36,586 nucleotides of DNA from an uncultured Lachnospiraceae bacterium (GTDB taxonomy: Bacteria > Bacillota > Clostridia > Lachnospirales > Lachnospiraceae), in the NCBI GenBank assembly GCA_910588285.1, contig CAJUQB010000052.1, positions 1-36,586 on the forward strand, read 5' to 3'. This document shows, piece after piece, positions 7,529 through 16,153 of the stretch; position 1 is the stretch's first letter; every line of letters starts with the position of its first letter. Below the pieces are notes generated by a model that had not been told where the DNA came from, searched no databases, and saw only the letters and a list, made by a program, of their open reading frames with translations. Made by a program: the position numbers and the translations under genes.

Positions 7529-7660
7529 CCGGTTCCCCTATACCGGAACACATTTCTTATTCCTCTCCGGCTACACTATACCGGAACGCATCTGTCATCC
7601 CTCTCCGGTTACACTATACCGGAACGCATCTGTCATCCCTTCCCGGTTCCCGTGAACTGG
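7529..7660. repeat. 38-bp tandem repeat array inside the ABC operon
   Basis: CCGG-starting units begin at 7529, 7567, 7605 and 7643, an exact 38-bp period with the last unit partial. The second and third are nearly identical (CCGGYTACACTATACCGGAA then CGCATCTGTCATCC). Each contains CCGGT-N8-ACCGG or a close variant, so the transcript can fold into a row of small hairpins. The array includes the stop codon and last codons of the upstream permease and fills the gap before the ATPase. Confidence 0.9.
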
Positions 7661-8574
7661 AAGGCATATTTTTTGATACGGATCATGGAAAGGATGAATA
7701 CTATCATGCTCCCGGCCCCGAAAAACACATAGGACGTCCACAGCCTGGGCAGGTTGTCATACCCAAAATTGTGCATATAATAAGTCGCATGGTTCAGAGG
7801 CGAGATCCAGCCGAACAGAATATTTGCCACCTTCATCCGCTCCATGGAGATCCCAAACCAGTCTGCAATCAGGCTGGGATTCAATACAATACCAAAGCCG
7901 CTGAATACAATCCCGCCGATCACGCCGCCGTTATCCTTCCACAGGTTCAGGTACAGTATCAGGCTTGCCATCAGCACCCCATAGCCCAGCATGAGGCCAA
8001 AGATATGAAGCATGCTCTCATAAGGAAAGGACAGCTCCATCACCTTCACAAAGGAGGGGATATACAGCTCGCTTCCGATCTTAGAATACCCCAAAATGGC
8101 CGCCGTTTCGCTCCACAAATTGGCCAGATAAGCCCTGCTGCCTGTCAGGATCCAGGTAGACACCAGGATAAACACCATAAAGATCATTGTCGCTGACAGG
8201 AGATAGAGAATCTGCCCCAGCATCCAGATCCGGCGGTTCATACGGATCAGGAAAAAGGGCACCTCATTCCCCAGGTTAGGCATGTCGGAAAAAGCAAGAA
8301 GCAGGATCAGGGAAATCACCAGCACGGAAACCGCATCCCCAAATGTCCAGATAAAGGGCTCCGCCAGCTGCAGCAGCGTGTCATGACGCTCCGAGAAACG
8401 AATTACCTTATCAGACAGCAGAAAACAGAGAATAAATGCCAGGCAAAAAGCCATTACGATCTGCGGATTCCGCCTCCACCTGCGGAAATTGGCAGCAGCA
8501 GCCAAAATCGCCTGGCAAAGCTTCCCACGCCCCTTAAGCCTTCCCGGCTTCCCGGAATGCTTATATTTATCCAT
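7633..8574 (-). CDS. ABC transporter permease, six-helix type (second)
   Basis: A 313-residue integral membrane protein with about six hydrophobic segments (for example AFCLAFILCFLLS near 45, AVSVLVISLILLLAF near 85, MIFMVFILVSTWIL near 130, MLHIFGLMLGYGVLMASLILYL near 190-210, and a C-terminal one near 290). It has the layout of export-type (ABC-2-like) permeases. The start overlaps the stop of the preceding permease by 8 bp, with GGAGG 10 nt upstream. The last codons and stop lie within the 38-bp repeat array, so its C-terminus may have been altered by repeat expansion. It should pair with the smaller permease and the ATPase. Confidence 0.85.
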   Translation of the reverse strand: MDKYKHSGKPGRLKGRGKLCQAILAAAANFRRWRRNPQIVMAFCLAFILCFLLSDKVIRFSERHDTLLQLAEPFIWTFGDAVSVLVISLILLLAFSDMPNLGNEVPFFLIRMNRRIWMLGQILYLLSATMIFMVFILVSTWILTGSRAYLANLWSETAAILGYSKIGSELYIPSFVKVMELSFPYESMLHIFGLMLGYGVLMASLILYLNLWKDNGGVIGGIVFSGFGIVLNPSLIADWFGISMERMKVANILFGWISPLNHATYYMHNFGYDNLPRLWTSYVFFGAGSMIVFILSMIRIKKYAFQFTGTGKG

Positions 8575-9190
8575 AAGCCATGCACCTCCTCAGAAGCTCA
8601 TAATATAGAAGCAATAAGAGCAGCAGCACCCCTGCCAGGAAAATCACAATCCCCTGCCAGCCAAAGATCCAGGTATGGGAAGGTGCAAACCATTCATAGG
8701 GGTACAGGCAGTACAGCCCGGGAAAATAGCGCTCATGGAGGATCACCAGGATATAATAGATCACAAAGGAGCCGCCGTAGGCAATGTACCGGCTTTTGGC
8801 CAGGGCTGTCAGCACTGCTGCTGTCACTGCCCACAGCATTCCGGAGAGAAACACCAGCCAGAGGTTGCAGGAGGCCTCCTGGGGACGGAGAAGCCGGTAC
8901 AAAGCTGCGGGAAGGGCCTCCACCAGCCCCCCGCTGATGCCGCAGGAGAAATATTTTCCAAAAATGTATGGCATCCTGCCTGCCCGCATCAGGGCGAACC
9001 TGGAAAACCCGCTCTGCTCCTCCGCCAGCCAGGCCGTGGTATAGGGTAAGGTGGCCAGCACCGGCACGCTGACCCGATACAGCTGTGAATCAAAGCCGGC
9101 CTGCATCAGCATGGCAAACACCAATACCAGCCCTGCCAAAAACCCTTTGGAGCAAAGGGCCCGCTTCATATCCGATTCAAAGCTGTTCAT
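8567..9190 (-). CDS. ABC transporter permease (first, small)
   Basis: A 207-residue membrane protein with about five or six hydrophobic stretches, among them GFLAGLVLVFAMLMQAGF near 17-33, LWLVFLSGMLWAVTAAVL near 110, and IVIFLAGVLLLLLLLYYELL near the C-terminus. It has no signal peptide and no extracytoplasmic domain. The start lies 2 nt after the lipoprotein stop and it overlaps the next permease, so the genes are in one transcript. It is probably half of a heterodimeric transport channel. Its substrate is unknown. Confidence 0.82.
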   Translation of the reverse strand: MNSFESDMKRALCSKGFLAGLVLVFAMLMQAGFDSQLYRVSVPVLATLPYTTAWLAEEQSGFSRFALMRAGRMPYIFGKYFSCGISGGLVEALPAALYRLLRPQEASCNLWLVFLSGMLWAVTAAVLTALAKSRYIAYGGSFVIYYILVILHERYFPGLYCLYPYEWFAPSHTWIFGWQGIVIFLAGVLLLLLLLYYELLRRCMAYG

Positions 9191-9192
9191 CC

Positions 9193-10734
9193 CTAATACC
9201 CCAGCCTCTTGTCAATCACGGAGCCGTCGATGGCATTGATGGTCAGCAGGCTGCCGTTTTTCTCCGCCCTTCCTGTATTTAATGAAAGTCTCCCTTCAAA
9301 ATCCCACACCGGCACCAAAAGTCCTGTATCAAAGCTGTTTTCCTCACTGATTCTGGTATAGCGCAGCGTCACCCGGTCGATATGGATGTCAGCGGTTTCT
9401 CCCTGGCTTGCGTTGGCAACCACAATCATCTGCTTGAAGATATCCTTAATCTCCTCAAAGCTCTTCATCTGGGATTTCTCCACCACAGTTTCCACGGTTT
9501 CTATGGGAGCCAGGTAATAGAAGCCTGCAATCCCGCTGTCATTGACATAGACCAAAACGCTTTCTCCGGGCCACTCCCTTTTCACATAATCGTCCCCCTG
9601 CCAGCCGTCCGTTAATTTTGAATTGCCCTCGTTATTTATAAATACACCGTCCTGATTCCGAAGATACTGGAACACATAGATGTTACGATATTTCAGTACA
9701 CCCTCCTCAAAGCTCCTATACTGGCAGTACAGATCCTTGTCGTAGCACTTGTATTCCTCCAGCTTCAGCTGCCGCATCAATGCATCTGCCTTCCCCTGGG
9801 CCTCTTCCATGGAAAGCTCTGCAGGTTCGTTCTCCACTGCGCGCATTTCGTCCCATTCCCCTTCTACTGATATCCTAGGCTCTTCGGAGGCCTTCCATAT
9901 ATCACCGGTCATCCCTTCCACGCCCAATGGGGAATGGGCTGTTACACTGTTGAGCCGTTGATAATCGTCCATTCTGTTCTCATAGCGGAGGTAATTTCCG
10001 TAATTCTCATTGTTCTGGGCATACAGGCTATGGAAAAGGCCATCCGCCCCTTTCCCTGCTCCATAAAATATTGTACCATTTGGATTGAGATCATTCTGCC
10101 AGAGATAATAGACATTGTCCGGGTTCTGCGCCAGCAGCTCAGACACCGCATGAAGCTTCCCGTCGGAGGGATATTCTGACAGGGAGATCTCCGCAGGGGC
10201 CGCTTCATATTGCTGCTGCAGCTTATCAATGCTTTCCTGATATTCCCTCCGGTGTACCTCAAGGCTTTCCTCATCTATCTCCCCTGCTGCAAACTCAGCC
10301 TCCACCTCCTCAATATACCTCTTGTAATCCCGGATCTCTTCCTCAATGCTGCTCTTGGTGGGGGCATTTATCATACTACCGTCCCACAGATCAATCCCCG
10401 GCATCAAGGCCTCCTTCACCTGATCCAGAAATTCCTGAGAAATCTCCTTCTGCCGGACACGGGTGACAGACATCTGATCTGTCTTTGGAATATCTACCTT
10501 GGCATCCACCTGCACTGTCACACCCAGAGACTCATCGGAAAAGCTGTCCTGGTATGTATCATACTCCGTCATATCAGCCACATCACGGACGCCCCCCTCT
10601 TCCCCCTGGGCCTGGTCCACCATCTTGTCAAAATCCTTATTTTTTACAATGGAATTCTCCGGGCTTTTCTGACAGCCGGTAAAAGCCAGCATGGCTGTGA
10701 TCAGCCCGATACTTATGATTTGTTTTCTCTTCAT
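9193..10734 (-). CDS. DUF6034-like lipoprotein
   Basis: A 513-residue exported lipoprotein. The signal peptide ends in a lipobox AFTGC with Cys at residue 21, so the mature protein is tethered on the outer face of the membrane. A charged region and a coiled-coil-like stretch (about 110-190, rich in Glu and Gln) are followed by a beta-rich C-terminal half with segments such as IAGFYYLAPIETVETV. I read it as the DUF6034 family known from Lachnospiraceae next to two-component systems; this assignment is from memory of the family. It is the first gene of the ABC block, 2 nt before the first permease. It may bind the effector or act as an immunity-like sensor, which is inference. Confidence 0.68.
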   Translation of the reverse strand: MKRKQIISIGLITAMLAFTGCQKSPENSIVKNKDFDKMVDQAQGEEGGVRDVADMTEYDTYQDSFSDESLGVTVQVDAKVDIPKTDQMSVTRVRQKEISQEFLDQVKEALMPGIDLWDGSMINAPTKSSIEEEIRDYKRYIEEVEAEFAAGEIDEESLEVHRREYQESIDKLQQQYEAAPAEISLSEYPSDGKLHAVSELLAQNPDNVYYLWQNDLNPNGTIFYGAGKGADGLFHSLYAQNNENYGNYLRYENRMDDYQRLNSVTAHSPLGVEGMTGDIWKASEEPRISVEGEWDEMRAVENEPAELSMEEAQGKADALMRQLKLEEYKCYDKDLYCQYRSFEEGVLKYRNIYVFQYLRNQDGVFINNEGNSKLTDGWQGDDYVKREWPGESVLVYVNDSGIAGFYYLAPIETVETVVEKSQMKSFEEIKDIFKQMIVVANASQGETADIHIDRVTLRYTRISEENSFDTGLLVPVWDFEGRLSLNTGRAEKNGSLLTINAIDGSVIDKRLGY

Positions 10735-10879
10735 TTTGTTCCCTTCTTTCTATCATCCGGCAGAGGAAGACTCCCGCAACGTGTAACGCACAGCTGCCAG
10801 AAAGCAATTTTCAAACAAGCTCTGGGGCCCGCACACTGTATCAACAGCAGGCTTCCTTCTACAGGCCTAATATAAATAA

Positions 10880-10912
10880 GCTTCATGTCAATAAGATATT
10901 AACATGAAGCTC
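10880..10912. promoter_or_regulatory. Inverted repeat upstream of the lipoprotein/ABC block
   Basis: A perfect 10-bp inverted repeat, AGCTTCATGT (10880-10889) and ACATGAAGCT (10903-10912), with 13 bp between. On the minus strand a TTGACA (10892-10887) overlaps the inner end of one arm. No good -10 is spaced from it, so the promoter is uncertain. Position between the kinase stop codon and the lipoprotein suggests either a response-regulator binding site or a weak terminator of the two-component genes; it lacks a T-run. Confidence 0.5.
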
Positions 10913-10934
10913 CGCATCAAGTATTCATCGCTAT

Positions 10935-12317
10935 TTAAACAAAATGTAAACGTATTACCGTTCCCTTTCCTTCCTCACTCTCAATCTCCACCCGGCAATG
11001 ATGGATCCGGGCGATCAGGGCTGTCAGGGACAGGCCAAGGCCTGCGCCGCCGTATTTGCGGCTGCGGGATTTGTCTACCATATAGAAGGGCTCCAGAATC
11101 TTATCCTGCTCCTCCTTTGGGATTCCCTTGCCAAAATCCTCCACCTCAATATAATCCGCCCCTGCCCGCAGGATGATCTGCCTGCCCGCTTCACTGGCCT
11201 TTGCCCCATTGTCAATCAAGTTGATCACTGCATCTGTCATGAGATCCGGATCCATCCAGAAGCGCTCCCCCTGCTCCTGACAGATCAGGGTCAGCTCCTT
11301 TTTCTTCAGAAGCTCCCGGCAGGATGTGGCGGCACGGTCAAAGATCTCCCTCACCGGAAGCTCCTGTAAGGGCAGCTCCGTCTCCTGATCCAGCTCCAGC
11401 AGCCGCATCATTTTCCGGGACAGCCGTTCCAGCCTGCCGCATTCCTGATAAATATACTGCAGGGCCTCCAGACGCTCCTCCTCGCTGACCTTCACATGGA
11501 GCAGTGTCTGGGCATAGCCGGAAATAGCGGTCATGGGCGTCTTCAGCTCATGGGTCAGATTGCCCATAAACAGCGTTTTCCGGTATTCGGATTCCTCCAG
11601 GCAATGGGTGCGGTATTCCACCGCCCCGGCCATTTTGTTGAAATTCTCGCTGAGCTGCCCGATTTCATCCCGGCCATTGACTGCGATTCTTTGGTCATAC
11701 TGTCCCTCCGCAATCTGGCGGGCGCTCTCATTTAAGTCCTTTAAGGGCCTTAAGACCCGCTTCAATACAAGGTACAGAAATACCATGGTACACAGCAGCA
11801 CTGCCCCTGTCAGCAGAAGCAGAAACACTGCCATCCGGGCCATCTGTTCCTCCACGTACGTGATATCCGCAAGACGGTAGTACTCCGCCCTCTGGGAAAG
11901 CACCACCGCAAATACCAGGTAATGACGTCCCTCCCACCTAAGCTCTGCCAGACACAGGCCTCCCAGATTATCCAGCGTCGTGTATTCCAGATTGTCCAGA
12001 AGCTCTCTTGTCAATACCGTCCGGTTGTATATCTCTGTGATTTCTCCCTGTCTGATTTCCCAATAACAAATGTTAAAGGGATCGTTCTCCTGTTTCAGCA
12101 CATATTCCAGATATATGCTATCCGCACTGCTGTAGATTTCCCTGCTGATTCCCCTTTCCAGCTTGGATAATACCAGCAGCGTGTCCTGCTGGGCCTGTAC
12201 ATAAGCCTCATCCAGCCGGGACTGCCGGATCATTCCCCATATCACAGCACTCACGGCCACAGAGGATACCAGCACCATTAGGCTGCAAATCCCAATAATC
12301 TTTGTAATCAACTTCAA
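10935..12317 (-). CDS. Sensor histidine kinase
   Basis: A 460-residue membrane kinase. Helix 1 is about 7-30, an extracytoplasmic sensor about 31-160, helix 2 about 161-187, HAMP about 188-240. The H-box NLTHELKTP has His256, the N-box is near NLIDNGAKAS (Asn366), G1 is DFGKGIP (394-400) and G2 GGAGLGLS (423-430). It autophosphorylates and passes phosphate to the regulator encoded just upstream. The start codon is TTG at 12317: it follows the regulator stop directly (TAG then TTG) and has GGAGG 8 nt upstream, whereas no in-frame ATG fits. The C-terminus is complete. It probably senses an extracellular compound handled by the downstream ABC block. Confidence 0.93.
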   Translation of the reverse strand: MKLITKIIGICSLMVLVSSVAVSAVIWGMIRQSRLDEAYVQAQQDTLLVLSKLERGISREIYSSADSIYLEYVLKQENDPFNICYWEIRQGEITEIYNRTVLTRELLDNLEYTTLDNLGGLCLAELRWEGRHYLVFAVVLSQRAEYYRLADITYVEEQMARMAVFLLLLTGAVLLCTMVFLYLVLKRVLRPLKDLNESARQIAEGQYDQRIAVNGRDEIGQLSENFNKMAGAVEYRTHCLEESEYRKTLFMGNLTHELKTPMTAISGYAQTLLHVKVSEEERLEALQYIYQECGRLERLSRKMMRLLELDQETELPLQELPVREIFDRAATSCRELLKKKELTLICQEQGERFWMDPDLMTDAVINLIDNGAKASEAGRQIILRAGADYIEVEDFGKGIPKEEQDKILEPFYMVDKSRSRKYGGAGLGLSLTALIARIHHCRVEIESEEGKGTVIRLHFV

Positions 12318-12986
12318 CTATGCATCCTCCAGCCGATATCCGATCTTTGGGATTGTCCTGATCTGCTCCCCCAGGCCCAGCTTCTTCCGCAGCTGTCCGA
12401 TATGCACATCCACAGTGCGGGTTTCTCCCACAAAATCCACCCCCCACACAAGGCCGAGAAGCTTCTCCCGGGAAATGGCAATATTGCGGTTTTTCAAAAG
12501 TACCTCCAGCAGCTGGAATTCCATAGGCTTTAGGGAGATCTCCTGCCCGTTCCTGCTGACTGCATGTCTTGCGTAATCAATGGTGAGATCCAAAAAATAC
12601 TCCACGTTTTTCCCTTTTCCACTTCGTGAGAGAACCTTTTCCATCCGCACCAGCAGCTCCAGCACCTCGAAGGGCTTCACGATATAGTCCTCCGCCCCGC
12701 CGGTAAGGCCCTGGATCTTGGAGCTCAAATCGTCCTTGGCTGTCAGGAAGATCACCGGTATCCCATACTGCCTGGTCTCCGCAAACAGAGCAAAGCCGTC
12801 CATGCCCGGCAGCATCACGTCCAGAAGCATCAGGTCATAATCATGCCTCTCCTTCAGGGCCTCGCAGGCCTCCCTTCCATCCATAATGATATGGGGCTCA
12901 TAATTGGCCACCCGAAGGTTCATGGCAATCATTTTTGCAATGGGCTCCTCATCCTCCACAATCAGGATTCTGTATGTCTGTGTCAT
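12318..12986 (-). CDS. OmpR/PhoB-family response regulator
   Basis: A 222-residue DNA-binding regulator. The receiver has the acidic pocket VEDEE (10-14), phospho-acceptor Asp56 in LLDVMLPGMDG, Thr in FLTAKDD and Lys in YIVKPFE. The C-terminal winged helix (about 128-220) has RTVDVHIGQLRKKL and IRTIPKIGYRL, typical of the PhoB class. It is immediately followed by its kinase. The start has AAGGG upstream and lies 15 bp after the chemoreceptor stop, so it can be co-transcribed with that gene. Likely target: the lipoprotein/ABC block, possibly through the 10880-10912 inverted repeat. Confidence 0.95.
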   Translation of the reverse strand: MTQTYRILIVEDEEPIAKMIAMNLRVANYEPHIIMDGREACEALKERHDYDLMLLDVMLPGMDGFALFAETRQYGIPVIFLTAKDDLSSKIQGLTGGAEDYIVKPFEVLELLVRMEKVLSRSGKGKNVEYFLDLTIDYARHAVSRNGQEISLKPMEFQLLEVLLKNRNIAISREKLLGLVWGVDFVGETRTVDVHIGQLRKKLGLGEQIRTIPKIGYRLEDA

Positions 12987-13001
12987 GGTATTTCCCTTCT
13001 G

Positions 13002-14738
13002 CTACAGCTTTTTAAATACAGCAGTCTCCTCCTGCAGCTCTCTTGCAATCTCCCGGTTCTCATCCATATGATTGCTGATACGGTCCATGTCCCCCACCAG
13101 CAGCCTGGTGCTGTCTGCCGCTCCGTTCACGCCGCGCACGCCCTCTTCCACTGCCACAACAATGGAATTGATGGAGGAGACGATCCCATCCACTTCTTCC
13201 TTCAGGGCATCTGTCTTTGTCCGGAATTCATTCATAACCCCCTCCACATAATTGGCATCATGCTCATAGCGGGAGCCGCTTTCCACAAACTTCCGGAACT
13301 CTTTCAGGATAAAATCATCCATATATGCTACCATTCCCTGGGAATTCTCTGCCAGGTCATGAACCGAATTTACGATAATCTCATTGATCTCCTGGATCCG
13401 GTTGGCTGCCTTATGGCTGGAAATCGCCAGCAGGCGAATCTCATCAGCTACCACCACAAATCCCTTTCCTGCCTCCCCGGCTCTTGCCGCTTCGATGGAG
13501 GCATTCAATGCCAGCAAGTTCGTCTGGCTGGAGATCTCAAGAATGTCATTGGTCAGGCTGTTTACCTGATCTACACTTTTGGCTCCTTCGATCGCCTGAT
13601 TCAAGGCATCCATAATCTCCCGAATCCGGTTCTCCGTCTGGGCCATACTGCTCCTTGCATCGCTCTCCAGACTCTCTGCCTGCTGCTTCATCTCCACGGA
13701 ATACTCATTCATGGAAGCAGAGCTTTCCGCAATATTGCTGACCTCTGCCCGGACATTCTCCACACTCTGCTCAATGGCATTGGTGGATCTGGATACTTCC
13801 TCCATGGTGGACAGCAGGTTTTCTGTCAAAATCGAAAGGCCCGATACATTGTCATTGGAGGTTCTCACGCTGGACAGCACCTCGCTGACCACCTGATCCA
13901 TTCTCTGGGAATTGTGGATAATGATCCGCAGAATCTGCTGGAGCTTGCCCATAAATGTATTAATGCCATTTCCCAGAGCCGCGATTTCATCATCGGATAG
14001 AACCTCAACCCGCTTTGTCAGATCCCCCTCCCGTTTATCGATACAGGAGATAATATCCTTGATATCCCGCTGTGCCCGGAATACGGGACGGATCACACGG
14101 AACAGCACAATCAAAAGTGCGCCGGCCATGGAGGCTACGCTGATACAGATGGTAATACTGTTTCCGATGATGGACCGCCGGTACACCTCATCCAGCTGGG
14201 TTCTTGCTGTAGCGGACCGGGCTGTCATATCATCCGAAAGGGTATTGATATCGCTCTGCATGGCCTCTGCATACAGGGCCACATCGCCATTTGCCCAGCC
14301 GTAGGCTGCCGCTGTCTTGCTGTTAGCACTCTTGGCCGCCAGATGCACAATGGCATGCTTGAATTCTTCATAATTACTCAAAAGCTTCTCATAGGCCTCC
14401 TGGCTATCCTCTGAGACATAGATGTGGTAGGCCGCAAGCCGCTCGTCCAGCTCTGCCTCCCGGCTCTTGATGGATTCTATAATCTCAATCATTGTATTAT
14501 AATCTGTTGCAATGATATGGGATAAGGCCTGCTTATGGATGTCCTGGGCCATTTCCCGTATCCCGGACAGCTCCTGAATGCCAAGCATATCGTCGTCTGC
14601 AATGACAGTTGCCGTTGCATTTACATTGCGGATATTGCTGATGGCTGTTATATTTGAAATAATAGATACAATTCCCAAGACCATCACCGGGAGCATAATC
14701 ATAATCTTAATACTAAAGCTTTTCTTTTGCCTTTCCAT
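13002..14738 (-). CDS. Methyl-accepting chemotaxis protein
   Basis: A 578-residue chemoreceptor. Helix 1 lies at about 11-33, a helical four-helix-bundle-like periplasm-side sensor up to about 190, helix 2 about 191-212, then HAMP (about 214-270) and the cytoplasmic coiled-coil signalling domain. The hairpin tip EISSQTNLLALNASIEAARA is intact and continues GEAGKGFVVVADEIR. It would control CheA in response to a ligand. It lies 15 bp after a sugar-binding lipoprotein, which suggests that the liganded binding protein is what it senses. No other chemotaxis genes are in the window. Confidence 0.93.
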   Translation of the reverse strand: MERQKKSFSIKIMIMLPVMVLGIVSIISNITAISNIRNVNATATVIADDDMLGIQELSGIREMAQDIHKQALSHIIATDYNTMIEIIESIKSREAELDERLAAYHIYVSEDSQEAYEKLLSNYEEFKHAIVHLAAKSANSKTAAAYGWANGDVALYAEAMQSDINTLSDDMTARSATARTQLDEVYRRSIIGNSITICISVASMAGALLIVLFRVIRPVFRAQRDIKDIISCIDKREGDLTKRVEVLSDDEIAALGNGINTFMGKLQQILRIIIHNSQRMDQVVSEVLSSVRTSNDNVSGLSILTENLLSTMEEVSRSTNAIEQSVENVRAEVSNIAESSASMNEYSVEMKQQAESLESDARSSMAQTENRIREIMDALNQAIEGAKSVDQVNSLTNDILEISSQTNLLALNASIEAARAGEAGKGFVVVADEIRLLAISSHKAANRIQEINEIIVNSVHDLAENSQGMVAYMDDFILKEFRKFVESGSRYEHDANYVEGVMNEFRTKTDALKEEVDGIVSSINSIVVAVEEGVRGVNGAADSTRLLVGDMDRISNHMDENREIARELQEETAVFKKL

Positions 14739-14753
14739 TTGACATTTCTCCCC

Positions 14754-16031
14754 CTATTGATTATATGATAGTGTGATTCCCTCTACCATGGCATCGAGAA
14801 GCTCCTGAAGCTCCTCATTCTGCGGATTCCCGGCTGCCATTTGATTGCCAAATGCCTGTGCCGGCTCCCAGAATTCTCCGCCCACATACTGCAGGCTTGC
14901 AAATTCTGACTGCATGATCACTGCCTGAATTGCGGGAGATGCCTTTACCTCTGGGGAATTGGCAGCATTTAGATTGGAGGGGCCCTGCTCTCTCTGTACA
15001 AACCGAAGCCTCTGATTCTCCTCATTGGTAATCCATGCCGCCAGCTTCTGGGCCCACGCTTCATTCTTGGAATAAGCGTTTACCCCTACCATCTTATATC
15101 CTGCAAAGGATGCCATCTGAAGCTGCTGGCCGGCACAGGTATAGGTGGGAAGCTTCGCAGCGCCGTAATCCTCCCCCCAGGCTTCTCTTAGAATGGTGGC
15201 ATTCCAGACCCCTGAAATACCGGCAATCACCTTTCCATCCTTCACGCCCTCCACAAAGTCCGTATCGGTGCAGCTGGTAAAGGCAGAGCTGGCAGCTACA
15301 TCCAGGAGCGCCTGGGCCACATCCGTTCCCTTGATTGCAGTATCAGTGGCATTCCAGGTACAGTAATTGGACACCCCGTCCTCATTCAGGCCAAGGGTCA
15401 TATCCGTACATCCAAAAAAGGAATAGAGATACCAGCCGGAGGACCAATCCATCGTTACCTTTTTCCCCGCATCCTTGGCTGCCTTCAGGATCGTATCCAG
15501 TGATTTTATATCCTCCTCTGTGAAATACGCTTTGTTATAATAGAGAAAATATCCGTTATCCGCTGTCATGGGATAGGCGTAGGTCGTCCCGTTTACGGAT
15601 GCTGCCTCCCAGGCTCCCTGGACATTGGCACTTCTGACCTGTTCCTCATTTTCTACCGGAGAGACAGCACCGGCAGCAACGAGAGCCCGCAGCTGGTCGT
15701 CTGCAAAGGTAAATACATCTGCTCCTCCCTCCGGGTCATCCAACAGGACATCCTTACAGTTTGACTCGCTTTGGTATGCTATGGAAATCTCCAGCTGTGC
15801 CTCACTGGCGTACTCCTTTTGGAAGCTCTCCACCATCTGGGCCAGCAGCTCCTTGTCCTCCTCTGCGCCCCAAAGGGTCAGGGAAACCGAATCCTCCCTC
15901 TGGGATTCCTCCAGCCCTGCTTCTTCTGCGGATTCCTTCTGTGCTTCTTCTGTCCCCTTCCCTGCGGACTGGCAGCCTGAAAACAAGAATAAAAATCCCA
16001 TACACATCGGTAGTATCCTGAATATTTTCAT
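14754..16031 (-). CDS. Extracellular sugar-binding lipoprotein (family 1, MalE-like)
   Basis: A 425-residue solute-binding protein. The lipobox is LFSGC with Cys20, then an acidic Glu/Ser linker (21-48) and the binding fold from SVSLTLWGAEEDKEL. Family features include GGADVFTFADDQLRALVAAGAV, YAYPMTADNGYFLYYNKAYF and AWITNEENQRLRF. This matches maltodextrin/oligosaccharide-type binding proteins. The expected permeases and ATPase are not beside it; instead a chemoreceptor follows after 15 bp. A role in chemosensing or as a scavenged partner for another transporter is inferred. It is transcribed from the promoter at 16071-16099. Confidence 0.9.
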   Translation of the reverse strand: MKIFRILPMCMGFLFLFSGCQSAGKGTEEAQKESAEEAGLEESQREDSVSLTLWGAEEDKELLAQMVESFQKEYASEAQLEISIAYQSESNCKDVLLDDPEGGADVFTFADDQLRALVAAGAVSPVENEEQVRSANVQGAWEAASVNGTTYAYPMTADNGYFLYYNKAYFTEEDIKSLDTILKAAKDAGKKVTMDWSSGWYLYSFFGCTDMTLGLNEDGVSNYCTWNATDTAIKGTDVAQALLDVAASSAFTSCTDTDFVEGVKDGKVIAGISGVWNATILREAWGEDYGAAKLPTYTCAGQQLQMASFAGYKMVGVNAYSKNEAWAQKLAAWITNEENQRLRFVQREQGPSNLNAANSPEVKASPAIQAVIMQSEFASLQYVGGEFWEPAQAFGNQMAAGNPQNEELQELLDAMVEGITLSYNQ

Positions 16032-16070
16032 CTGTATTCCCCTTTCAAACAGTTATGTTTTGCCATAGAT

Positions 16071-16099
16071 ACAATAACACATTTTGTGGGTTTCTTCAA
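16071..16099 (-). promoter_or_regulatory. Promoter of the binding protein/chemoreceptor genes
   Basis: On the minus strand: -35 TTGAAG (16099-16094), 17-bp spacer, -10 TATTGT (16076-16071), 40 bp before the start codon, and just downstream of the terminator of the preceding operon. Confidence 0.55.
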
Positions 16100-16100
16100 T

Positions 16101-16128
16101 AGTCAAAACCCCGCTGCATGCAGCGGGG
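16101..16128 (-). terminator. Intrinsic terminator of the carbohydrate uptake operon
   Basis: A perfect 20-bp palindrome, CCCCGCTGCATGCAGCGGGG (16109-16128), is followed on the minus strand by TTTTGACT. It lies 25 bp after the stop codon of the second binding protein and separates the two operons. The T-run is short but the stem is very strong. Confidence 0.85.
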
Positions 16129-16153
16129 AATCAAGTTTTTCCATATATATTGC

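Noticed and set aside
7529..7660. Regular repeats that might be a CRISPR array
   Set aside because: The 38-bp units are head to tail without unique spacers, and no cas genes are present.
6602..7732. 376-codon plus-strand open frame
   Set aside because: It is antisense to the secreted protein and ABC ATPase and runs through the repeat array.
12843..14000. 385-codon plus-strand open frame
   Set aside because: It is antisense to the chemoreceptor and regulator, whose motifs are intact; the translation is compositionally odd (rich in His, Ile, Cys).
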